Notes under the pieces: generated by a model
Databases searched by the model: none
Told to the model about the DNA's origin: nothing
The model's input: only the letters and a program-made list of their open reading frames with translations
Position numbers and translations under genes: made by a program
Source: Microcaldota archaeon
Lineage (GTDB): Archaea > Micrarchaeota > Micrarchaeia > Micrarchaeales > CABMGC01
DNA length: 64,000 nt
NCBI GenBank assembly: GCA_021802765.1
Contig: JAJZRI010000001.1
Location: 232,551 to 296,550 of the forward strand
Direction: 5' to 3'
Part shown: positions 8,788 to 15,961 of the stretch, one piece after another
Layout: the number at the start of each line of letters is the position of its first letter
Position numbering within the stretch: the stretch's first letter is position 1

Positions 8788-11172
8788 TCAGATGCGCTTG
8801 AGCACAGCAAGCTTGACTGCATCGTTTACGAATAATGAAATCAGTGATATCAAAAATACTGCTGCTATTGGCGCGATGCCTATTTCAGGCATAAGTATCC
8901 CTAAATATGCCATTGCAGTCCCTACTATTATTCCTGCTGAAGATGCTATAACAAGGAATGCGCTTGGTGCTGACTTCCAGAACGCTCGCTTCTCTCTTAG
9001 GTTTATTACGGTGAACTTGTCTGTAACGTTCAGGAGCAGAAATACCATTGTTGGGAACTGTAGGCGGCTAAGACCCAACAGGCCGAACCCGATAGGTATA
9101 AGTGCAAGTGCTTCGACAAGTAGGAACGCACCAACCGAGCCAGATAATATAAGGAGATTGCGCACATTCCACACGTCTGGCTTGATCGAATATCCGGCAT
9201 TATCTGTAGATATGGATATGTTTACCATGTCATTGGTAAATATCAAAAGTATAAGAAGGAATGCAGTTATTGGTATAAAATGCAGTGACATGAAGGTTAT
9301 GGCTATGAAACCAACTATCTGAAACACCTTGGAGACCTTGGCCATTGCGTAAGTTGACATCCTCTCAAATATCCTCCGGCTCTCCTTAACGGCATCCGCT
9401 ATGACCCCCAGACCATCTCTGGTAAGCACCAAGGCGGCAGCGCTCTTGGCCACATCAGTGGCATTGGATACGGCTATACCAACCTCTGCCTGCTTTAGTG
9501 CGGGAGCGTCGTTAACACCATCTCCAGTCATTCCTACAATATACCCTTTTGCCTGCAGCGCCCTTACCAGCGAGTACTTGTCCTGCGGATACACGTTTGC
9601 AAATCCACCAGCAGAAATGGCATTGAGCTCAAGGAGGCTCTGGTCGCGACCAACTCCAGAGGACATATCCACTATAAGCCCTGGTAGTCCGACTTCTTCA
9701 GCTATGTGCTTGGCAACGGCTGCATTGTCACCAGTCAGCATCTTTATTGATATGCCGAGCTTTGACAATTCTAATACCAGATCCTTGGCATCCTGCCTAG
9801 GCTTGTCATAAAGGGCCACGAGCCCGTCAATGACCCAGCTATCGCCAGGTTTTTTTACTGCAACCATTATCGGCCGCATGCCCCGAGACGCCAGTTCATC
9901 TGCCTTTGAACTAATCTCAACCAAACTGGAACCGTTAAGACCGGCCGCTTTTAGAACAGATACGACTGCGCCCTTCATAACCTCGTATTTGAATTCGCCA
10001 CCCATTACTGCGGCGGTGCACTTCGTTTCTGGACTAAAGGGCGTGAAGCTGGACTGAATTCCCGGATGGATGCCAAGGCGTTCGGCGTAATCCAAAATGG
10101 CATTGTCCATAGGATCGTTGTCCTCCCTCCGCGACGCCTCAGCGGCATGCTTGAGAACTGATGCCACATCAGCAAGCACTGGCACTACCTCGCCCACTGT
10201 TATTCGGTTTTCAGTCAGTGTGCCAGTCTTATCTGCACACAGTATGCTCATTGTCGCAGTACTCTCTATTGCTTCCAATCTAGTTACAAGTATCGACTTT
10301 TGCGCAAGCCGCCCTGTGCCCAGTGCCATCGCCACGGTAAACGCTGCCTCTAAAGCTACAGGTACCGATGCTATGAATACCACGAGCAGAAAAGGCACCA
10401 TGATTGCAAGCGACATATGCAGCAAAAAGAACCCATACAGGAACATAACGGCAATAACCACCAGGTCGCCTGCTACAAGATATTTCACTATGTGCATTAT
10501 TGCAATTTCAAGATGCGATTTTGGCGATGCCTTCTGCACTAGTCGCGCAGTTTTTCCATAAACTGTCCCGTATCCTGTGCCGGTGACTATGCACGTTGCC
10601 TCTCCACGGCGCGCAATTGCGCCCTGATATACTGTGTCCCCTATGGATTTTTCTATTGGCAGCGACTCGCCGCTTATCACCGATTCGTCCGATTCGAATA
10701 TTTCAGATTCGATTATCCTAGAATCCGCGGGTATTATGTCGCCTAGTTTGATCCGGATAATGTCTCCAGGAACAAGCTCTCGGGCAGGCAGAGTGGTCCA
10801 TACGCCATCCCTTAGAAGCCTTGCCTTTGAGGCCAACTGGTTCATCAGAGCCTGGACAGATACGTCGGCCTTGTACTCCTCCACGAAGCCGACTATGGAA
10901 TTGAACACCAAAAGAGCCACGACTATGTAGAAGTCTTGCATATGGCCAAGCACATAGGAAAGGATAATTACAAGCCACAGTAATGCTTGCACCGGGCCAT
11001 AGAACTTCCTTGCGAATTGATAATAGTAGTTGGGCTTCTTTGCTGTTATCTCATTGTATCCATATTTGGCAATTCTTAACCTAGCTTCAGCAGAACTTAG
11101 TCCGGTTTTGCCAGTGCCGGCATCTGAGACAGCTCCATCTGCGCCAATCGGATGAAAATCACTATCTGCCAT
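8788..11172 (-). CDS. P3A-type plasma-membrane H+-transporting ATPase
   Basis: 794 residues. Domain order is typical of a P-type ATPase: N-terminal cation ATPase domain (GLSSAEARLRIAKYGYNEI), actuator loop (SVISGESLPIEK), phosphorylation site DKTGTLTENR, nucleotide-binding domain, hinge MTGDGVNDAPALK, and a C-terminal membrane block. KKPNYYYQFARKFYGPVQALLW and the short N-terminus resemble the Pma1-like H+ pumps common in acidophilic archaea. The ATG at 11172 follows a TATA box by about 25 bases; a GTG at 11211 is less likely. No metal-binding motif is seen, so heavy-metal export is unlikely. Confidence 0.9.
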   Translation of the reverse strand: MADSDFHPIGADGAVSDAGTGKTGLSSAEARLRIAKYGYNEITAKKPNYYYQFARKFYGPVQALLWLVIILSYVLGHMQDFYIVVALLVFNSIVGFVEEYKADVSVQALMNQLASKARLLRDGVWTTLPARELVPGDIIRIKLGDIIPADSRIIESEIFESDESVISGESLPIEKSIGDTVYQGAIARRGEATCIVTGTGYGTVYGKTARLVQKASPKSHLEIAIMHIVKYLVAGDLVVIAVMFLYGFFLLHMSLAIMVPFLLVVFIASVPVALEAAFTVAMALGTGRLAQKSILVTRLEAIESTATMSILCADKTGTLTENRITVGEVVPVLADVASVLKHAAEASRREDNDPMDNAILDYAERLGIHPGIQSSFTPFSPETKCTAAVMGGEFKYEVMKGAVVSVLKAAGLNGSSLVEISSKADELASRGMRPIMVAVKKPGDSWVIDGLVALYDKPRQDAKDLVLELSKLGISIKMLTGDNAAVAKHIAEEVGLPGLIVDMSSGVGRDQSLLELNAISAGGFANVYPQDKYSLVRALQAKGYIVGMTGDGVNDAPALKQAEVGIAVSNATDVAKSAAALVLTRDGLGVIADAVKESRRIFERMSTYAMAKVSKVFQIVGFIAITFMSLHFIPITAFLLILLIFTNDMVNISISTDNAGYSIKPDVWNVRNLLILSGSVGAFLLVEALALIPIGFGLLGLSRLQFPTMVFLLLNVTDKFTVINLREKRAFWKSAPSAFLVIASSAGIIVGTAMAYLGILMPEIGIAPIAAVFLISLISLFVNDAVKLAVLKRI

Positions 11173-11194
11173 CAATAATAAACTGCAGACCAAG

Positions 11195-11203
11195 GTATAA
11201 AAC
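11195..11203 (-). promoter_or_regulatory. TATA-like box of the H+-ATPase gene
   Basis: On the minus strand TTTTATACC lies about 25-30 bases before the ATG at 11172. It supports that start and a leaderless mRNA. Confidence 0.5.
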
Positions 11204-11280
11204 AATTCCACAAACCAGATGGAACCAGAAGTCCGATACGTTTTTATGATTTTTATGAGCCATATTCACTATTTAGGCAC

Positions 11281-11294
11281 TTCGTCGCGACGAA
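11281..11294. repeat. 14-bp perfect palindrome in the intergenic region
   Basis: TTCGTCGCGACGAA reads the same on both strands. It lies in the roughly 200-base gap between the H+-ATPase promoter and the FmdE-like remnant, which otherwise holds nothing I can identify. It may be a dimeric regulator site. Confidence 0.5.
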
Positions 11295-11379
11295 CGCCAC
11301 GTCGCATCAAGTATTTTTCTTCCCAAGTGTACGTTTACTATAGAATCAGCTTAAACCCTGACGAGGTTAGGGGGATGCT

Positions 11380-11516
11380 CTAGGTATTCATAGCCAGTTT
11401 TGCCATGCGGTATCCAAGCGGCATGAAAGGGCAGCGGTGCCCGTGAAATTCCCATGCCCATTCTGGAAGTCCGCCATATCTGTTTATATCGTTTTTAATG
11501 AGTTCACCTTAAGCAT
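11380..11516 (-). pseudogene. FmdE-like N-terminal remnant
   Basis: On the minus strand one frame reads [18 protein letters not shown] and then [13 protein letters not shown] before a TAG at 11380-11382. FHGHxCPxxPLGYRM is the metal-binding N-terminal signature of the formylmethanofuran dehydrogenase subunit E-like family. The frame has no own start codon. An ATG at 11516 ([10 protein letters not shown]) reaches it only through a frameshift at a run of five A. The remaining C-terminal part of the family is absent. It lies 6 bases after the transporter gene, so it was probably the last gene of that operon. Confidence 0.6.
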
Positions 11517-11522
11517 ATACAA

Positions 11523-12512
11523 TTATGATGCGCCTGCGACGGATCTGCCTTTTTTGGGATTAAGCATTTGTTTAAGAGAACCTAACAATACGATTATAAA
11601 CACGGCAGTTAGGCACACGTATAAAAACAATGAAATCGTTTTGAATGGGCTGAAGAAATCAGACAAAGAGGCCGTGCCCAAAGTGAATGCTGCTGTGGGG
11701 AATACGTAACTCCACCAGCCTAGGTTAAATTGAAAACCGGACTTGAGATATCTCCTAAAGAAAAGCAGGTTGACCCCTATGGCCCAAATTCCGAATCCCC
11801 ACAAAGCCGCTCCACCTAAGGCCCCCAACGGGCTCAGGTTCATTTTAAGCAGGATTCCTGCGGAATTGGAGATTTTCATAAAGTCAACGATCAAAATCCC
11901 TATCGGGGCTAAAAGAATGTAATTCGTAGGCGCAAGTTCTACAGTGGGCAACGTATGGCTGACTAACCGGAAAAAGAGCATGCCAAGGATTAACAGGAAA
12001 AGCATAGTACCAATGCCAAAGAAAAAGAGTGCGAATACCATAGTGACTGCGCTAACAGGGTACAGGAGCACCGCATTGGTGACAAGAATAGTGGCTACTG
12101 GCGTGATAAACCATCCGCCATGCATCTGGTCTAACTTAATCTTGATATTTGAAAAAAAGTGGTATGGCAGATAGATTGCAAGAGCAAGGATTAAGCCTGC
12201 GCCATAAACAAGCAAACCCAGATCTATGAAGCTAGGTATAATGTTCCAGCATAAGATCGCCAAGATTACTGCAGAAATGGGTTGAAGGGCATAGAAGTTT
12301 CACAGCAATGTGTGCTTCAGCTCAGTTTTGACGATTCCAGGATGAAGAACAAGCTTTACAAGTAATATCGCAGAAAATAACAAGAAGAAAAATACCAAAA
12401 CCCAGGTTAAAGGAATTACCAGGAATGGAAGGAAGGTCTTTGATGCCAATGCGAATCCTCCTGTTCCAAGGATTGAGCCAAAAGCCATTATAGAGAATTT
12501 ACTGGTATCCAT
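11523..12512 (-). pseudogene. TDT/SLAC1-family transporter with an in-frame TGA at codon 71
   Basis: Read through, this is a 329-residue membrane protein of normal TDT length with about ten helices. The N-terminal part has the family opening MAFGSILGTGGFALASKTF and ends TELKHTLL. A TGA (12300-12302) follows, and the same frame continues with NFYALQPISAVILAI. The C-terminal part has the family signature LGWWSYVFPTAAFTLGT. TDT members export tellurite, C4-dicarboxylates or sulfite. The simplest reading is a nonsense mutation; readthrough or a base error are alternatives. It is probably cotranscribed with the ArsR gene 22 bases upstream. Confidence 0.8.
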
Positions 12513-12534
12513 AATACAAACCTTATTGTATGGT

Positions 12535-12798
12535 TTAAACCCTTTTTCCAAACAGTCTAAGTACGTGCCTGTCACTTATCTTGTAAATCACCTTTTTTCC
12601 TTCCCTTCTGTTTGAGAGTATACCCGCATTTGCAAGGTACTTAAGCTGCAGTGAAACGGTGGGCTGCGCCCTGCTTACAAGCTTAGGCAGTTCGCATGCA
12701 CATCTTTCCTGCTTGACCAATTTCGATACAATGTTGTACCTCGTCTTGTCCCCAAGCGCCTTGAAAAGCACGTAATTGTGCTGTTGTTTAGCGTTCAT
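12535..12798 (-). CDS. ArsR-family metal/thiol-responsive repressor
   Basis: 87 residues with a winged helix-turn-helix. FKALGDKTRYNIVSKL and PTVSLQLKYLANAGILSNRREGKKVIYKI are the family core. RCACELPKL aligns with the ELCVCDL metal-binding box of ArsR/SmtB repressors, so a C-x-C inducer site is likely. The start at 12798 lies in a perfect palindrome, the probable autoregulatory operator. It heads the transporter operon and is divergent from the DsrE gene. Confidence 0.88.
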   Translation of the reverse strand: MNAKQQHNYVLFKALGDKTRYNIVSKLVKQERCACELPKLVSRAQPTVSLQLKYLANAGILSNRREGKKVIYKISDRHVLRLFGKRV

Positions 12799-12830
12799 AA
12801 ATATATTTATAAGCATAAATATATATAAAT
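12797..12830. promoter_or_regulatory. Divergent promoter with palindromic operator candidate
   Basis: ATAAATATATTTAT (12797-12810) is a perfect palindrome overlapping the ArsR start codon. A related ATAAATATATATAAAT follows at 12815-12830. The two sites could bind ArsR dimers and would cover the TATA boxes of both divergent genes. Confidence 0.5.
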
Positions 12831-12858
12831 TTTGTGTCTATACCTATGCGGTGAACGT

Positions 12859-13212
12859 ATGAGTGGAAAAATAGCAATAATCATAGCTTCAGATTGGGAT
12901 CAAAAGCTCAAAGTGACCTCGGGTCTTCATCTTGCTAAGCGCATATATGATGCGAGACAGGAAAACGGCATAGATGCATTAGAGGTATTCCTTTATGCAG
13001 GTGGCTCAAAGCTACTGCAATCCTTGCCAGAAGGCTTCGTAAATATACTGGAAGAGCTAAAGCAGGGCAACATCCTTGTAAAGGTATGTACGACGGAGGC
13101 ACGGGCGTGGAATCTTGAGGAAAGCGCAAAGAAATATGATATAGTCCTAGAATTTGCGAGAGACGCATTCTCAAGATACGCAAGGGATGGATTTACTGTT
13201 TTAACCTTTTGA
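12859..13212 (+). CDS. DsrE-family protein
   Basis: 117 residues from the ATG at 12859. The fold signature is a beta strand KIAIIIASD, then GLHLAKRIYDARQENGIDALEVFLYAGGSKLL, and a late VKVCTTEARAW with one conserved-position Cys. DsrE/DsrF-like proteins carry or transfer sulfur through this Cys. It shares a regulatory region with ArsR, which suggests a joint response to a sulfur species or metal(loid). Confidence 0.75.
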   Translation: MSGKIAIIIASDWDQKLKVTSGLHLAKRIYDARQENGIDALEVFLYAGGSKLLQSLPEGFVNILEELKQGNILVKVCTTEARAWNLEESAKKYDIVLEFARDAFSRYARDGFTVLTF

Positions 13213-13229
13213 AACCATGAAGGCATGGC

Positions 13230-13469
13230 GTGGTTCCTAGGAGACCTGTTGGTGAAGTAGCCAGAAACCAACTTTCAGACCAATTGAAGAAGCTCTCAGC
13301 AATGGGCGGCACTGTTAAGAGTCTCGGAAAAATAGGACTTTTACCAAAAGAGGATCAGGTTATAGAACATTATGACAACGCTATCACTGACTTTGTAAAT
13401 GGTAAGCCTGACGAAGAATCCGGTAGGCTGATTTTCAAGTGGTTAAAAAGATGTAATGAGGCCATTTAA
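13230..13469 (+). CDS. Hypothetical protein
   Basis: A 79-residue reading frame beginning with GTG, 18 bases after the DsrE gene. Residues 10-79 (QLSDQLKKLSAMGG, GLLPKEDQVIEHYDNAITDF, GRLIFKWLKRCNEAI) look like a small helical protein. Not recognised. An inner ATG at 13302 would give a shorter version. It ends just outside the left boundary of the integrated element. Confidence 0.45.
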   Translation: MVPRRPVGEVARNQLSDQLKKLSAMGGTVKSLGKIGLLPKEDQVIEHYDNAITDFVNGKPDEESGRLIFKWLKRCNEAI

Positions 13470-13601
13470 TAGCGCCCATACGAATATAACCTGAAGCGCA
13501 TCGCCCGATGCGGGGATCGAACCTGCGACATCCTGGTTAACAGCCAGGCGCTCTACCGACAAGCAAGCCTTTTCATAACGAGCTTTTGCCTTGGCAACCA
13601 T
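13443..13601 (-). pseudogene. int(N): displaced N-terminal fragment of the integrase
   Basis: A 52-codon frame beginning MVAKAKARYEKACLS and then entering the att repeat in the frame VERLAVNQDVAGSIPASGD. That is exactly the frame used by the integrase at the right end. After the repeat it runs into host sequence and stops at 13443. In the excised circle the first 15 codons would join the large integrase part. ATATTTATATC about 45 bases upstream (near 13644-13654) could be its promoter. In the integrated state it is a fragment only. Confidence 0.75.
13499..13557. repeat. attL: 59-bp direct repeat of the tRNA-Asn 3' part
   Basis: These 59 bases are identical to 22496-22554. They include the tRNA-Asn anticodon arm, T arm and 3' acceptor strand but no 5' acceptor or complete D arm, so this copy cannot be a tRNA. 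It is the displaced 3' end left by site-specific integration. Confidence 0.92.
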
Positions 13602-13690
13602 GCAATCGAACCCTTGTTTTCAAAAGAAAATACGCAATTTAGATATAAATATGCGTGAGGTTCGATTTGATGCGGATAAACGAACCCCGA

Positions 13691-13918
13691 CTTTAGCCAA
13701 ACTTGTGTCTTTAGCCGATTCCCACGAAATGGCTAAAGAAAGATGACGACGAAGCTCAAAAACCCTGTGTTTTTGTCGGGAGGCTTCTTTACACAAGTTT
13801 CGCGTACGGCTCAGCATCAAGCCCGCTACGGCCGCTTCGCGGCCTACCGGCCATAGGCCTGCGGGCACTACTCCAAAATCGGGTTCTAGGCCACTTTTGG
13901 GTGGGGGCAAAAGTGGCC
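13691..13918. repeat. Nested inverted repeats, possible origin or structured RNA
   Basis: Several strong hairpins occur in a row. CTTTAGCC (13691 and 13709) pairs with GGCTAAAG at 13731. AAACTTGTGT (13699-13708) pairs with ACACAAGTTT (13791-13800). GCCCGC (13821) pairs with GCGGGC (13861) around two inner hairpins, GGCCGC-TTC-GCGGCC and GGCC-ATA-GGCC. GGCCACTTTTG (13889) pairs with CAAAAGTGGCC (13908). I see no credible gene between 13602 and 14017. Confidence 0.7.
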
Positions 13919-14017
13919 GCTTGAAGAAAAGGTACCTTAAACTGCTCGGTGGCGAGCTTGAAGGCGCATTGGCGCCGCACGCCCCTCTGGCCGCATGGCC
14001 GAGCTGGGCGAAAGGAA

Positions 14018-14227
14018 TTATTTGTTTAACGGTTTAATAATCACTTTTACGGATTTACCAACCAAGCCTTCTAGCAAGGAACTGCGTATATTTATACCGC
14101 CGTACGTATACTTGTGTTCTCCGGATTCCCTACGTCGAATATTACCTCCTTTGAGTTGCCTTTTGTATGTGAACTCAGTTACATTTACCGGATAAAATTC
14201 GAACTCATCTTTTTGGTATCTTGCCAT
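14018..14227 (-). CDS. Small basic element protein, unknown
   Basis: 69 residues, rich in Lys, Tyr and Glu, with a probable beta-rich fold (FEFYPVNVTEFTYKR ... LVGKSVKVIIKPLNK). A TTTTAAAA box at 14256 lies about 30 bases before the ATG, which supports a real leaderless gene. It is the only minus-strand gene in the left half of the element and could be a regulator or copy-control protein; the family is not recognised. Confidence 0.55.
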   Translation of the reverse strand: MARYQKDEFEFYPVNVTEFTYKRQLKGGNIRRRESGEHKYTYGGINIRSSLLEGLVGKSVKVIIKPLNK

Positions 14228-14342
14228 ATTATCCCTATTCTATAGGGCGACGTAGTTTTAAAAACTATTCGGACTAGTTTTTTTAAGAGGATTTTTTCGT
14301 ACAAAAGATTTAATAAGGGTCACGGAGTAGGTGTTAATAGGG

Positions 14343-14690
14343 ATGGTTATGGAATTAATAAAACAGCCGGGGTCGCAGGAGGATTTAGTTGCAAGTTTAT
14401 TGGTAGGCATTTCAGATGGATGGAAGATTGGTGAAGTTGCGACTAGCACTTATAGAAGATTGCCCGATCCGCAGCCAGTATATATAGACTCATCAAATAT
14501 GAGGCGCATGCATCATGGAGAAGCAGGCATGTGGATCGTGACAGCCAGCACTTTGCTTGGTCTTGTTGCATATAGTTATGCAGATGGGCAGGATAAGGAA
14601 ATGGCGATGCAGATTGCAGGAATGGGTATTGGATTTGGTGCACAGTTGATCTGGGATGATAAAGAAGACCATAACGAATGGTTCCATTAA
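14343..14690 (+). CDS. Small membrane protein of the element
   Basis: 115 residues. Two hydrophobic stretches, MWIVTASTLLGLVAYSYADG and AMQIAGMGIGFGAQLIW, follow a soluble N-terminal part; the C-terminus is acidic/His-rich (DDKEDHNEWFH). TTTAATAA at 14309 lies about 30 bases before the ATG. GTG 14331 and ATG 14349 are alternative starts. First gene of a plus-strand series that runs to the ATPase. Confidence 0.6.
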   Translation: MVMELIKQPGSQEDLVASLLVGISDGWKIGEVATSTYRRLPDPQPVYIDSSNMRRMHHGEAGMWIVTASTLLGLVAYSYADGQDKEMAMQIAGMGIGFGAQLIWDDKEDHNEWFH

Positions 14691-15076
14691 TTGGTGATAG
14701 AATTCCTAAATATAATATAATTTCTATGGGGGAAATGGCGCGCATAGGAGAGTGGGTAGAGGTATTCAGAGCGCTAATTGCACTTGGTATTCTTGGTTAT
14801 GTAGCAGTTACAATATCAAGTGTCATACCTATTGGGCCATTCTTGCAGATATTGCCTTTGTTCTATTTTGCTATAACTGTTGCTATAGTGATTGGAGTAC
14901 TGGAGGTGCCTGATCATGGAACATTGTTTACAATTGGGTGGACTTTTGCCTCTTTGCTGCTAGCCGGATCTGGACTTATAAGCAGATGGGAGGCACTATT
15001 GGATCTTGTTCCGATAGCCTTAATTATATGGAATTATTTAGATGATTCGGGTGGATTGAATGGTACATACCTCTAG
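14678..15076 (+). CDS. Four-helix membrane protein of the element
   Basis: 132 residues from the ATG that overlaps the previous gene by 13 bases; an inner ATG at 14726 (MGEMARIGEWVEV) is also possible. Four hydrophobic segments follow (ALIALGILGYVAVTISSV, FLQILPLFYFAITVAIVIGV, LFTIGWTFASLLLAGSGL, LVPIALIIWNYL). Not recognised. It could be a virion membrane protein, holin-like protein or part of a DNA-transfer channel. Confidence 0.6.
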   Translation: MVPLIGDRIPKYNIISMGEMARIGEWVEVFRALIALGILGYVAVTISSVIPIGPFLQILPLFYFAITVAIVIGVLEVPDHGTLFTIGWTFASLLLAGSGLISRWEALLDLVPIALIIWNYLDDSGGLNGTYL

Positions 15077-15629
15077 ATGTTCGCGTGCTAGCAGCACGCA
15101 TTGTAGTTGCTCGTGCGGCGGTGCGGCCCATGGTGGGGGTGGAGGGATAGTATCAATTGCTGAGGCATCGAGTGATAGAGACGTACCAGAATATAGGAAA
15201 TTCTTTGGTAATTCTCTTGTTCAAGCAGCATTGACACATGCTTGCATGGCTGGACTGACAGTAGTTGCGCCTGGTGCAGGGTTGGCGCTGGCTACTGCAT
15301 ATACAACATACAACTACTCAAACTTGGGATACACCATGTTTAAGGCATATAATGAATTCCAAAATGGAAACGTTGCCCAGCGCAGAGATTCATTAAGGAC
15401 TATAACTACAAACGTAACAAGTTTTGCGGTGGGAGATAGTTCGGATAAGGCTGCAGCTTACATAGTTGACAAAGCCAAGGCTAGCGGATATGTAAAGGAA
15501 TTAGCTGGGAAAAGTGGGGTGGAAGAAGTCATCCTAACAGACATGTTGGAAGGAACAACCTCACAGGCAATAAATAATGGTTTCACAGAACTGGCCAGAT
15601 TTGGTGCAGGTAAGGTGTTTGGTGCTTGA
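15060..15629 (+). CDS. Element protein with Cys-rich N-terminus and hydrophobic core
   Basis: 189 residues. The first 30 contain several Cys and a Gly run (THCSCSCGGAAHGGGGG). A hydrophobic Ala-rich segment covers about residues 53-85, and the C-terminal half is soluble and helical. Start uncertain, because the N-terminal 30 residues look unusual. It overlaps the previous gene by 17 bases. Not recognised. Confidence 0.55.
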   Translation: MVHTSRCSRASSTHCSCSCGGAAHGGGGGIVSIAEASSDRDVPEYRKFFGNSLVQAALTHACMAGLTVVAPGAGLALATAYTTYNYSNLGYTMFKAYNEFQNGNVAQRRDSLRTITTNVTSFAVGDSSDKAAAYIVDKAKASGYVKELAGKSGVEEVILTDMLEGTTSQAINNGFTELARFGAGKVFGA

Positions 15630-15920
15630 ATGGATGAAAAAACTTTTCAAATCATAGGAATAATAGCGGCTCGTAAGGGCGCTTACTATACGCTAGTTAG
15701 AAATGAATTTCTTAGGCAGTTAAAGAAGCAGAAGAAGGCGATTAGTGATGATGAGGATCAGGAAATGCGGGCGCGTTTGAGAAGGGCCATAGCACAATTA
15801 CCTAATGAGTTATTCTTAGGCGTACAGGAAACAAGCAATATAGATAGGAGCCTCGGCCTAGATCAAATAAGGCTTGATACAAAAAGGATAGCCAAGGAAA
15901 TAATCACAGGACTCATTTAG
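15630..15920 (+). CDS. Small helical element protein
   Basis: 96 residues, charged and helical (LRQLKKQKKAISDDEDQEMRARLRRAI region), with no membrane segment. Its ATG immediately follows the stop of the previous gene, so they are translationally linked. Not recognised. Confidence 0.6.
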   Translation: MDEKTFQIIGIIAARKGAYYTLVRNEFLRQLKKQKKAISDDEDQEMRARLRRAIAQLPNELFLGVQETSNIDRSLGLDQIRLDTKRIAKEIITGLI

Positions 15921-15961
15921 ATTACAGTTAGGGTAAAATAGCTTATCATTTAAATGGAATC

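Noticed and set aside
8753..10561. Several long plus-strand frames across the H+-ATPase
   Set aside because: All are antisense to the clear P-type ATPase and rich in Ser/Thr/Ala as expected of shadows.
11437..11709. Plus-strand 90-codon frame near the transporter end
   Set aside because: It is antisense to the TDT C-terminus and the FmdE-like remnant, both of which carry recognisable protein motifs.
12300..12302. TGA as selenocysteine or a reassigned codon
   Set aside because: TGA ends many genes here, no SECIS-like hairpin or Sec machinery is visible, and the family has no conserved Cys known to me at this point. Mutation is simpler.
13499..13557. Second functional tRNA-Asn
   Set aside because: It lacks the 5' acceptor strand and most of the D arm, so it cannot fold as a tRNA.
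13620..13980. Minus-strand reading frames of 96 and 63 codons beside attL
   Set aside because: They cross the nested inverted repeats, have repeat-driven composition, no promoter and no family-like pattern. The DNA structure explains them better.
13995..14195. Plus-strand 66-codon frame antisense to the small basic protein
   Set aside because: The minus-strand gene has a well-placed TATA-like box and protein-like sequence; this frame has neither.
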